A DNA stretch of 33,871 nt from Candidatus Woesebacteria bacterium RIFCSPHIGHO2_01_FULL_39_23. GTDB lineage: Bacteria > Patescibacteriota > Microgenomatia > UBA8517. This document shows positions 26,475 to 33,871 of this stretch, in pieces (position 1 is the stretch's first letter; the number at the start of each line of letters is the position of its first letter). The stretch spans positions 1 through 33,871 of the forward strand of contig MGGH01000017.1 of the NCBI GenBank assembly GCA_001792305.1, in the 5' to 3' direction. The notes below the pieces were generated by a model that was given only the letters and a program-made list of their open reading frames with translations, made no database searches and was not told where the DNA came from. The position numbers and the translations under genes are program-made.

Positions 26475-27744
26475 AAATAAAGTATGACAAATAAGCAACT
26501 AGCAAAAATATAGCACAAAAAACAGATACTTTAATAACCGAATCTAGCGAATCATGAAAAAATAAAATTCCAACCACCTGCATTGCCGACGCCGTTGCTA
26601 GAAAAATCACGGTTTTTGTCCTCCCTATTGAAAAAAAGAAGCTACCAAGTAAGCCTGACAATGTAAAAACCGACATCGACAAACCAAATAAACCAATAAG
26701 TGGCGCTGCTCCTATAAATTCATCACCGTAAAGTATTTCAATAGCAAATTTGGGAAAGATAAAATAGATAGCTAATACACCAAAGGCTATTACCGAGGTT
26801 ATCATAAAACTGTAAAACAATACGCGTTTATATCCTTCTTTGCGTGCAAATTTACGAGCAATAATTGGGAACATTACAGCCCCAACAGGACCGGTCCCAA
26901 AAAATATAATTTTTGCTAAATTTGCTGCAGCCGCATAGAGTCCTGCGCTGTGCGGCGCAAAGTAATGCTTTACCAAAATTACATCCGTAGATATAAATGA
27001 GGTCATGGCAGCAGCTTGAATCAGGACAGGTATCCCGTAAAAAATAATATCTTTCTGATTTTTAAAATTCGCAAGTTTTTTGCCTCGCAAATATTTGGGT
27101 AAGAACGGAAAAGTAGCAAGCCATCCGACGATAACCGATATAAGTATTCCACCAATCGCTCCAAATACAGAAAAACCCAAAAAGACTAGAACTAAAGCTG
27201 ATATTAATCTTACCACCAACTCTACATTTAAAGTAATCACTTGTTCTTTAAATTTGAGCAAACCCTGCAAGAATGATCTATTCAAAAAGCCTATTAACGA
27301 AAAAAATACTATCGGTGCTGTTAGTGTAACTGACAGAACATCCACTCTAAGGAAATTTGAAAATAATGGAGATAAAAACAAAATAACCACCCCAAATGCC
27401 AATCCTAAAAATATCGATCTATTTCTTGCCCAGTAATAAAAGATCCTATTTTGTTTATTTGTATTTGTTGAAGCAAACTTTACTATAGCAAGACCCAGTG
27501 ATGTATAAGTTACCGATACCAATCCCAAAAATGAGATGATCGATGACACTTCGGCAAATTTTTCAGTTCCAAGTATTCTCCCTATTACCAAATGAAATAA
27601 GTAAGCAAAAAAATTTGCCAAATTACTCCCAAACATCATAACAGCACTACCCGAAAAAATCGGGTTTAAAATAATTGAAGAAGCAAATGCGCCAACTATC
27701 GGCAACTTACCAAAAACTCTAGATACTCTTTTCATGAAACCCAA
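26446..27744 (-). CDS. Oligosaccharide/lipopolysaccharide flippase (MATE/Wzx superfamily)
   Basis: FGSNLANFFAYLFHLVIGRILGTEKFAEVSSIISFLGLVSVTYTSLGLAIVKFAS; multiple TM segments; PHSAGLYAAAANLAKIIFFGTGPVGAVMFPIIARK. Confidence 0.9.
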   Translation of the reverse strand: MGFMKRVSRVFGKLPIVGAFASSIILNPIFSGSAVMMFGSNLANFFAYLFHLVIGRILGTEKFAEVSSIISFLGLVSVTYTSLGLAIVKFASTNTNKQNRIFYYWARNRSIFLGLAFGVVILFLSPLFSNFLRVDVLSVTLTAPIVFFSLIGFLNRSFLQGLLKFKEQVITLNVELVVRLISALVLVFLGFSVFGAIGGILISVIVGWLATFPFLPKYLRGKKLANFKNQKDIIFYGIPVLIQAAAMTSFISTDVILVKHYFAPHSAGLYAAAANLAKIIFFGTGPVGAVMFPIIARKFARKEGYKRVLFYSFMITSVIAFGVLAIYFIFPKFAIEILYGDEFIGAAPLIGLFGLSMSVFTLSGLLGSFFFSIGRTKTVIFLATASAMQVVGILFFHDSLDSVIKVSVFCAIFLLVAYLSYFIYGIRRNSIL

Positions 27745-28889
27745 AACCCTCTAAAAAATAAAGATTCAGATATTATAAGTAAGGTTAAGTTTAACAAAAA
27801 ATAAATCACCTTCACCAATCTACCTTTTTTCAACAACCAAATCCCTATCATTATGTACGCCGGGAATAAAACCAAAACATATCGTGGCATTGAAGAAAAA
27901 CTTCCTGAAAGCGTCGGAATTATAAATGCGAGTGACGTATAAACTGCGTAAGAAAGGCGAAGACGGAAAAACGTTAATACAGATAATGCTAAAAAAATAA
28001 GCGCCACAGAAAATTCAAGCAAGGTTGTAAAAACCACCGAAAGGTACGAGTAATCTAAGTTTGGTAATATTTTTAGGAGATATCGATAAAAAACCTGCGG
28101 TAACAATACAAGAGCGGAAGATCTCTGAAAACCGAATATTTCAACTGTATGCAAAAATTCGAGAGGATCGTTAGTCACTTTATTTAAATAAATCATATAT
28201 GTAACTATGCCTAATGGTATTAGAAATAGAAAAAGAGATTTGCGACTTGCAATTTTTAAGCCGCGTTTTTGTTTAATATATTCAATAATCAACGATGGTA
28301 ACAGAACTATACCAACCAACCTTGTCGCCGACAGAAGCGCACCCAACATTCCAGTTAAAAACCACTTCCCTTTTCTGGCAAAGTAAAATGACCATATTAC
28401 AACCATAAGAAACAGGCTTTCAGTATAAAAACTTGCAAAATAAAAGGATGTCGGAAAAATCAAAAGCCCGGTCAAACTCCACATAGCCACATTTTCCTTA
28501 AAATCGAGTTTTATTAACTTGTAAAGCCCTGTCAGCGCCAAAAAAAATGCTATATGAGAAATAATAAGTCCAACTGCAGCGTACATAACAATTTGACCAT
28601 TTAACAATTTAGCAATGTAACCAATCAGTAGCGGGTATGGCGGAAAATAAAAATACTCCAAGTCACGATAACCCCTTTGCGCTATAGCTAAATAATGCTC
28701 CCCGTCAAAGTTCAGGTGTCCCCAAAATAAAGGATTTTGTTGATAGGTTTCTTTTCCTCCTCCCAAAAAGTTATCCTGCAATTGGAAAAACGCTGGGGAT
28801 ATAAAGGCTACTAAAATTAGAAATATTCTCCAAACTAGAAAGGTAAAAAAAGGAAACTTAACTTCCTGCCAAACTTTTGTAAACATCAA
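27732..28889 (-). CDS. PIG-V-like GT-C mannosyltransferase family membrane protein
   Basis: FWGHLNFDGEHYLAIAQRGYRDLEYFYFPPYPLLIGYIAKLL; LLIFPTSFYFASFYTESLFLMVVIWSFYFARKGKWFLTGMLGALLSATRLVGIVLLP, PIG-V signature layout. Confidence 0.88.
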   Translation of the reverse strand: MMFTKVWQEVKFPFFTFLVWRIFLILVAFISPAFFQLQDNFLGGGKETYQQNPLFWGHLNFDGEHYLAIAQRGYRDLEYFYFPPYPLLIGYIAKLLNGQIVMYAAVGLIISHIAFFLALTGLYKLIKLDFKENVAMWSLTGLLIFPTSFYFASFYTESLFLMVVIWSFYFARKGKWFLTGMLGALLSATRLVGIVLLPSLIIEYIKQKRGLKIASRKSLFLFLIPLGIVTYMIYLNKVTNDPLEFLHTVEIFGFQRSSALVLLPQVFYRYLLKILPNLDYSYLSVVFTTLLEFSVALIFLALSVLTFFRLRLSYAVYTSLAFIIPTLSGSFSSMPRYVLVLFPAYIMIGIWLLKKGRLVKVIYFLLNLTLLIISESLFFRGFWVS

Positions 28890-29976
28890 TTACAAGTCTA
28901 GCAGTTTTTTCCCATGAAAACTCTTTTGACCTTTTGCTACCTTTTTTTACTAGGTCATCTTTTATTTTTAAATTATCCAAAACGGCCTTAAGTCCGTTAG
29001 CTATGTCTTTTGGATCATTGGGGTCAACATAATAAGCCGCATCACTTGCGATCTCGACTAAAGCTTGAGTTCTTGCAGCAACAACTGGAACGAAACTCGA
29101 AAAAGCCTCCAGAACAGGCATTCCAAAACCTTCATAAAACGATGGCTGGCAGTATATTGACGCAAGATTATAAATAGCCGAAAGTTCATCTGTTTCCACA
29201 AATCCCAATCTTCTGATTAACTTAGTGCTCTCAATCTCGTCTATTAATTCTTTATAATGCGAAATCTCTGGATGAGGTTTACCCATAAACCATCTGACCA
29301 TGTCTCTAGGACCTTCCAAGTGCACTTCATAATTAACACTGTCTTCAAGCATTGTTGCATGTCTACCTACAATCACCAGAGGAATCTTGGCTATTTTTAT
29401 AGCTTTCACCAGATTAACTATATTTTTGTTATAATTTACATCTCCGACATACAAAATAAACTTCTCCGGCAAATCATATTTCTTCTTGATCCCATCTTGC
29501 TTGCCCCGCAAAGCCTTGTGCGAAGTGGGGTTTCCCAGGCCCGCATAAACGACATGTATTTTTTCCGCCGGTACATCTAAAAACCTTACAATGTCTTTTT
29601 TGGAAGTCTCAGAAATTGTAATAACAGCATCAACTTTTTGCAAAGCTTGCTTTTGTTTTTGAAAATTAAGCCTACCTTTCATTCCGGGTGGATAGTATTT
29701 TGGGTAGATCAAAGGAATGCAATCATAGATAGTAACTACATTTCTAGTACCTTCATTAATAGGTTCAAAAGTATTAAAAAATAAGTCAAAATATGGCCAA
29801 TGAACAACAGAATAGTGATTGGTGGTTAGTGATTGGTAGTTAGTAATCTCGTCAATATAAATCCCCTGTTTTTTACCTAGTGCTTTAAGTACAGGTAAAA
29901 GTCTTTTATTATAAATCCCAATTCCTCTGAAAGCGTGACTTTCAGGATTACCTGTAACGTATGCTGCACGAAGCAT
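28858..29976 (-). CDS. Glycosyltransferase family 4
   Basis: AFRGIGIYNKRLLPVL; VVTIYDCIPLIYPKYYPPG; KFILYVGDVNYNKNIVNLVKAI; ASIYCQPSFYEGFGMPVLEAFSSFVPVVAARTQALVEIASDAAYYVDPNDPKDIA. Confidence 0.95.
   Translation of the reverse strand: MLRAAYVTGNPESHAFRGIGIYNKRLLPVLKALGKKQGIYIDEITNYQSLTTNHYSVVHWPYFDLFFNTFEPINEGTRNVVTIYDCIPLIYPKYYPPGMKGRLNFQKQKQALQKVDAVITISETSKKDIVRFLDVPAEKIHVVYAGLGNPTSHKALRGKQDGIKKKYDLPEKFILYVGDVNYNKNIVNLVKAIKIAKIPLVIVGRHATMLEDSVNYEVHLEGPRDMVRWFMGKPHPEISHYKELIDEIESTKLIRRLGFVETDELSAIYNLASIYCQPSFYEGFGMPVLEAFSSFVPVVAARTQALVEIASDAAYYVDPNDPKDIANGLKAVLDNLKIKDDLVKKGSKRSKEFSWEKTARLVIDVYKSLAGS
29812..29846. repeat. Degenerate heptanucleotide tandem repeat (about 5 units of TTRGTRR) inside a GT4 coding region
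   Basis: ATAGTGA-TTGGTGG-TTAGTGA-TTGGTAG-TTAGTAA read directly on the plus strand; encodes ITNYQSLTTNHYS on the minus strand. Confidence 0.75.
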
Positions 29977-29996
29977 AACCTTATTGTACTTTTTTT

Positions 29997-30746
29997 CTAT
30001 GCCGTTTTCCCCTTTTTACTTTCCCCGAAGTATTGTGAAGGATAAATTGTCACTTCGTCCTCCATTGTATCGTTCTTGACTTTAGCGACAATTGTGTGTG
30101 CAAGCCAAGCCGGATCCAAATACTTCTTTCCCTTTTTTTGACTCGCCAGTTTATCTTCCAACGACAGCGGACCGAATGCTGTCAGGACACTTCCCAAAGT
30201 CAGATGACAAAATTGAACATTGGTCTTTTTATATTCTTTTGCCAAACTTAACATTAGCCCACGGAGGGCAAATTTACTTGTGCAGTAGGCTGATCTTTTA
30301 GCCATAGCAACCCTCCCCATACCGCTCCCCGTGCTTAAAACATAGGCTTTAGTTGATTTTTTAAGTAATGGGAGTAGTTTTTGTATAAGTAAAAACGGTG
30401 CTGTGACGTTTACACTAAGAGACCTCTGCCATTCATCAAATTTAATTTCTGGAAGCGATTTGTAAACTCCAATACCGGCGGCATTAACAAGAATATCAAC
30501 TTGTTTATGGCCTTTTTTGAGATCAAAAACAAATCTCTCTACTGAAGGCTGGTCCGTCAGGTCACATTCAAAAACGTTCACTTTTGAATCAAGCTTCTCA
30601 GCTTCCAGTTTTAAAGAATCTAAAACAACTTTTCTTCTTGCCACCAAAACCAATTTTACCTTCTCTTTCGCAAAAGCTCTTGTGATCTCCCTACCTATAC
30701 CACCAGTTGCCCCAGCAATAACAACTACTTTGTCTTTTAAATTCAT
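29997..30746 (-). CDS. Short-chain dehydrogenase/reductase (SDR)
   Basis: KVVVIAGATGGIGREITRAFAKEKVKLVLVARR; DILVNAAGIGVY; STGSGMG...SAYCTSKFALRGLMLSLAKEY. Confidence 0.93.
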   Translation of the reverse strand: MNLKDKVVVIAGATGGIGREITRAFAKEKVKLVLVARRKVVLDSLKLEAEKLDSKVNVFECDLTDQPSVERFVFDLKKGHKQVDILVNAAGIGVYKSLPEIKFDEWQRSLSVNVTAPFLLIQKLLPLLKKSTKAYVLSTGSGMGRVAMAKRSAYCTSKFALRGLMLSLAKEYKKTNVQFCHLTLGSVLTAFGPLSLEDKLASQKKGKKYLDPAWLAHTIVAKVKNDTMEDEVTIYPSQYFGESKKGKTA

Positions 30747-30747
30747 A

Positions 30748-31212
30748 TTAAAATTCTATCACCCTATAGCCATCCTCGCCAAAAAGCATCTGGTTAAAAA
30801 ACTTTATATAAACCGGGGTGACTTTGTACACTCTTGAACTTATTACCTTATCCTTCATGTTTTTCACATTAACAACTTCTTCCATCCCCGGTGCGGCTTT
30901 ATGCCACATTTTAAGTAAAACTTTTGTTCTCTCCCATCCCTTTACCTGAGTGGTAATTCCCTGCGCTTGAACCCCAACTTTTTTCGCTGAATTTGAAGTG
31001 TGCGAGTCGGCTATGTTTACTCCAACTTTTGGATTTTTTTCAATATCTTGGCAATGTTTGGATTTGGGAGAACTTACAAAGTATAAGTTTAAGTCGTTAT
31101 CGACTGCAAAATAAACTGTCGCAACCCAGGGCTTATCTGCACAAGTCGCCAAAGTCATCAATCTTTGGCTTTTAAGGTATTTAACTATTTCCTTTTTAAT
31201 TTTCTGATCCAT
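30748..31212 (-). CDS. Pyridoxamine 5'-phosphate oxidase family (FMN-binding split barrel) protein
   Basis: YLKSQRLMTLATCADKPWVATVYFAVDNDLNLYFVSSPKSKHCQDIEKNPKVGVNIAD. Confidence 0.88.
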   Translation of the reverse strand: MDQKIKKEIVKYLKSQRLMTLATCADKPWVATVYFAVDNDLNLYFVSSPKSKHCQDIEKNPKVGVNIADSHTSNSAKKVGVQAQGITTQVKGWERTKVLLKMWHKAAPGMEEVVNVKNMKDKVISSRVYKVTPVYIKFFNQMLFGEDGYRVIEF

Positions 31213-31214
31213 TG

Positions 31215-31958
31215 CTAATACAAATCTTTTAAGGTAGCACCACCATCAACAGTAATAATTTGCCCAGTCATTGCATCATTTTTTAATATTGAAACAACCA
31301 TTTCAGCAATTTCTTCAGGATACACAAACCTTTTAATTTTTGTGTTTTTGTTAACTCCTGTATCACTAAAGACATCGTTTGTACCCCAGGGTGGTGTTAA
31401 TGTATAACCTGGCACAACAGCATTAACAAGGACCTTCGAACCATGTAACTTTGCTAAATTAACAGTTAAATTATTCATACCAGCTTTCATTGCTCCGTAC
31501 GCCAAATATGAGGTATTTGAACCAAGAGTTGAGCCATAAATAGAAGAAATATTAACTATCTTTCTCAGGTTTGCACTCTTTATTTGTAGAAATTCATCAG
31601 ATGAGATAACACTAGAAAGCAAAATGTTATTAAACTGATAATTCCAGTTTTCCAAATCTCCTAACTTTCCAGATTTAGATTCCCCAGCATTATTTATCAA
31701 AATATCTACGGTTTTATATTTTTTTAACGCTTCGCTAAATAGCCTTTTGACCTGCTTCCCGTCGGAAACGTCTGCTTGAATGTAAGTAGCGTCTCCTCCA
31801 ATTTTTTTTATTTCTTTTACTACAGTCTCACCGCCACTTATATTCCTTCTAGAGTTAACAATAACTTTCGCTCCATTCTTCGCCAAAGCAAGTGCAACAG
31901 CCTCCCCTATCCCACTCGACGACCCAGTTACAATCGCAACTTTATTTCTTAATCTCAT
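31215..31958 (-). CDS. Short-chain dehydrogenase/reductase (FabG-like SDR)
   Basis: KVAIVTGSSSGIGEAVALALAKNGAKVIVNSRR; DILINNAGESKSG; VNISSIYGSTLGSNTSYLAYGAMKAGMNNLTVNLAK; GQIITVDGGATL. Confidence 0.95.
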   Translation of the reverse strand: MRLRNKVAIVTGSSSGIGEAVALALAKNGAKVIVNSRRNISGGETVVKEIKKIGGDATYIQADVSDGKQVKRLFSEALKKYKTVDILINNAGESKSGKLGDLENWNYQFNNILLSSVISSDEFLQIKSANLRKIVNISSIYGSTLGSNTSYLAYGAMKAGMNNLTVNLAKLHGSKVLVNAVVPGYTLTPPWGTNDVFSDTGVNKNTKIKRFVYPEEIAEMVVSILKNDAMTGQIITVDGGATLKDLY

Positions 31959-32044
31959 TTTCTCTCAACCAATTCTAATAAAAACGCAGAACAGTTTCCT
32001 TTTGAATTATTCCCTATTCCATGCAATACACGTGCTATTTTCAC
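31955..32044 (-). CDS. Candidate 29-aa small ORF filling the gap between two genes
   Basis: GTG AAA ATA GCA CGT ... GAG AGA AAA TGA = (V/M)KIARVLHGIGNNSKGNCSAFLLELVERK*. Start overlaps upstream stop (TAGTG) and stop overlaps downstream ATG (ATGA). Confidence 0.4.
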   Translation of the reverse strand: MKIARVLHGIGNNSKGNCSAFLLELVERK

Positions 32045-33246
32045 TATATATGAGCTTCATTCTTCTTTCTGTTTTTTTTGATAAACGTGTCGATATCTTT
32101 TTGAAAGTTTTTTATTAATGTCGCTTTAGACAAAATTACTTTCTCCCAACTTTCCGCCTCTTTAATGTCTTTCTTTCTACTGCTTAGTTTAACCTCGACA
32201 TACTTTTCTTTGTCAAGCCGGACAATACATAAATAATCTCCATCCCAAATCCCGAAATCTAGTTCAGGAATTTTACTTCTAACCACTTTAGCCATACATA
32301 AAAGGCATTTAATTCCTGCCTGAAAATCCAATCTTATCTGTTCTTGTAATAGTGGTTTTTCTAAATCGGACAATCGATCCACAATAAAAACTCTAATAAA
32401 ATTTTCAATTCTCCTTGCCGCTTTTCTAGCTTGATTATAATAAGCGCTTTGAGTATTCCAAAAATCAATCGCTGTATAAAAGGTACAAAATCCCGATTTT
32501 CGTAGGTTTCTGAACTTAAACGCTCCTTCATCAAAAACTTCATGGGGTTCCAAATATACCACTTCCTCGCTTTTAGGATCTATATAATCTACCGAATACA
32601 GCTCCTTTCTGTGTGCTATATATTTTAGGTACAAAGAAAGATCCAAACGTGTCTTACAAAGTTCAAAAACTAACGGAAACTCATTTAAATTCATTTCTCT
32701 ATTCATGTGTCCTGCCTTTTTTACAAAAAGTAGAGAGCTTCCCAATCTCTTTGCAAATCCTATAGAATGAACCTTATCTACGTATGGATCGTTGTCTGAA
32801 TATAGAACATAGGAAACTGGTATAAGTTGCTTTAATTTACGAAAATCAAAATCAGTTTTATAAAATGAAGAGTTTACAACATCAATTTGCCAACTCCGAT
32901 TCAGTTTTCTTAAAAAAGGACTTACAAAAATTGCGCTATCTAGTTTGATGTTATATTTCTCCACACAATGGAGTATGAATAACGGCCCTAACGAATGGCC
33001 AACAAAACATAAATCTTCTCCCTTTCTGAATGATTTCATTGTGGACTCAAACGCTTTAAACCAATTCTTTAAACCCTGCTTTTGGGGTACATACATTTTC
33101 CCCGTTCTCGTAATAACATCCCAGTCATCCACGGGGAATCTTGGCACAACAACTTCTTGACCTAAAGTCTTCAGCTTTTCTTCTAACTCGGGAATCCAGT
33201 TAGATTCAGGCGAGCCAAAAGCACCGTGGAATACTACAAATTTCAT
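32044..33246 (-). CDS. RBBP9/YdeN-like alpha/beta serine hydrolase with about 190-aa C-terminal domain of unassigned function
   Basis: MKFVVFHGAFGSPESNWIPELEEKLKTLGQEVVVPRFPVDDW; CFVGHSLGPLFIL; YSDNDPYVDKVHS; KKAGHMNR. C-term FRNLRKSGFCTFYTAIDFWNTQSAYYNQARKAARRIENFIRVFIVDRLSDL...LDFGIWDGDYLCIVRLDKEKYVEV. Confidence 0.8.
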   Translation of the reverse strand: MKFVVFHGAFGSPESNWIPELEEKLKTLGQEVVVPRFPVDDWDVITRTGKMYVPQKQGLKNWFKAFESTMKSFRKGEDLCFVGHSLGPLFILHCVEKYNIKLDSAIFVSPFLRKLNRSWQIDVVNSSFYKTDFDFRKLKQLIPVSYVLYSDNDPYVDKVHSIGFAKRLGSSLLFVKKAGHMNREMNLNEFPLVFELCKTRLDLSLYLKYIAHRKELYSVDYIDPKSEEVVYLEPHEVFDEGAFKFRNLRKSGFCTFYTAIDFWNTQSAYYNQARKAARRIENFIRVFIVDRLSDLEKPLLQEQIRLDFQAGIKCLLCMAKVVRSKIPELDFGIWDGDYLCIVRLDKEKYVEVKLSSRKKDIKEAESWEKVILSKATLIKNFQKDIDTFIKKNRKKNEAHI

Positions 33247-33871
33247 CTATTATCTACCCCAACTGCTTCACTAATATTTTTAAATCCTTCCTTCTTAAGT
33301 ATATCGGATAGCTCAAAATTAATTTGAGCCACCAGCTGTGGGCCCTCGAAAATTAGACCTGTGATTAACTGCACCAAAGAAGCACCTATGTAATTTTCTC
33401 CCATGCATCACTACCACTAAAAACTCCGCCGCAACCGATTATTGTAAACCTATCTTTATAATGCTTATACGCAATTCTAATTAGCTCATTGGATCGCCTG
33501 TATGTCGGCTTGCCGCTAAAATTCCCAACGTTAAATTTTTCTACCTCTTCTTTAACTAACGCCGGATCATTCCTGTCCTTTTGCAAATTGCCGAAAATAA
33601 CTCCCTTGGGGCAGTGCCTAGAAATAACCTTTAACATTGCAAGAACCTCCTTGTTTGACTTTTCAATGGGCATTTTAACAAAAATCGGCTTTTTTATTTT
33701 CAATTTGTCTATTTCATTAAGTAAATTATCAAGGTTTTTGGATGGATAAAAAGTTACATCCCCATGAATCAAATTGGGGCAGCTAATATTAAGCTCATAA
33801 TAAGAATTCTTTACACCGAAATTTTCAAATGTCTCAAATGTTCTTACGATATCTTGGATACTATCTTTCTG
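33243..33871 (-). CDS. pyrD: Dihydroorotate dehydrogenase (partial, runs off right edge; apparent -1 frameshift near 33390-33397)
   Basis: SYYELNISCPNLIHGDVTFYPSKNLDNLL...PIFVKMPIEKSNKEVL...GKPTYRRSNELIRIAYKHYKDRFTIIGCGGVFSGSDAWEKI, then in the next frame YIGASLVQLITGLIFEGPQLVAQINFELSDILKKEGFKNISEAVGVDNR*. The stop overlaps the ATG of the next gene at 33243-33246. Confidence 0.85.

Noticed and set aside
27080-27436. 118-aa plus-strand ORF inside the flippase
   Set aside because: Antisense shadow ORF of a well-supported membrane protein; no family signal.
1-33871. UGA recoding (as in some CPR lineages)
   Set aside because: TGA is used as stop in many ATGA gene overlaps and coding regions read normally under the standard bacterial code.
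1-33871. CRISPR array, IS element/transposase, tRNA or rRNA
   Set aside because: No regularly spaced direct repeats, transposase motifs, terminal inverted repeats or RNA-gene cores were recognised by eye; a tRNAscan/Infernal run would be needed to be certain.
1-33871. ABC-transporter-dependent (Wzm/Wzt) export system
   Set aside because: No Walker A/B ATPase or ABC2 permease ORF is visible; the only exporter candidate is the MATE/Wzx-like flippase at 26446-27744.

Overview
33.9 kb window dominated by a cell-surface glycan / polysaccharide biosynthesis locus. The gene content, AT-rich composition and tight gene packing suggest a CPR/Patescibacteria-like bacterium; this taxonomic reading is inference only. 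Nearly everything is on the minus strand, in long translationally coupled runs. The exception is one plus-strand multi-TM gene (7645-9966), which is broken by two compensating frameshifts. By protein motifs I count 6 GT2, 4 GT4 and 4 large GT-C-like membrane glycosyltransferases, and 6 class I SAM methyltransferases, one of them fused to an APH-like kinase. There are also 3 SDRs, a CDP-paratose/tyvelose 2-epimerase-like NAD epimerase, a Wzx/MATE-like flippase, a FAD-dependent oxidoreductase, a deacetylase-like/membrane fusion, a putative TIM-barrel hydrolase, a PNPOx-family flavoprotein and an alpha/beta hydrolase with an unassigned C-terminal domain. A partial, frameshifted pyrD runs off the right edge, and a partial methyltransferase missed by the ORF track runs off the left edge. 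The most interesting items are: (1) a methyltransferase-kinase fusion whose architecture recalls the WbdD O-antigen chain terminator; (2) a duplicated methyltransferase->GT2 module flanking it; (3) a 29-codon sORF fitted exactly between two genes with overlapping start/stop codons on both sides; (4) a 38-bp near-identical TATAAAA-containing element at two distant sites, one in front of an apparent truncated ORF; (5) three single-nucleotide frameshifts in two genes. No tRNA, rRNA, CRISPR array or IS element was recognised.
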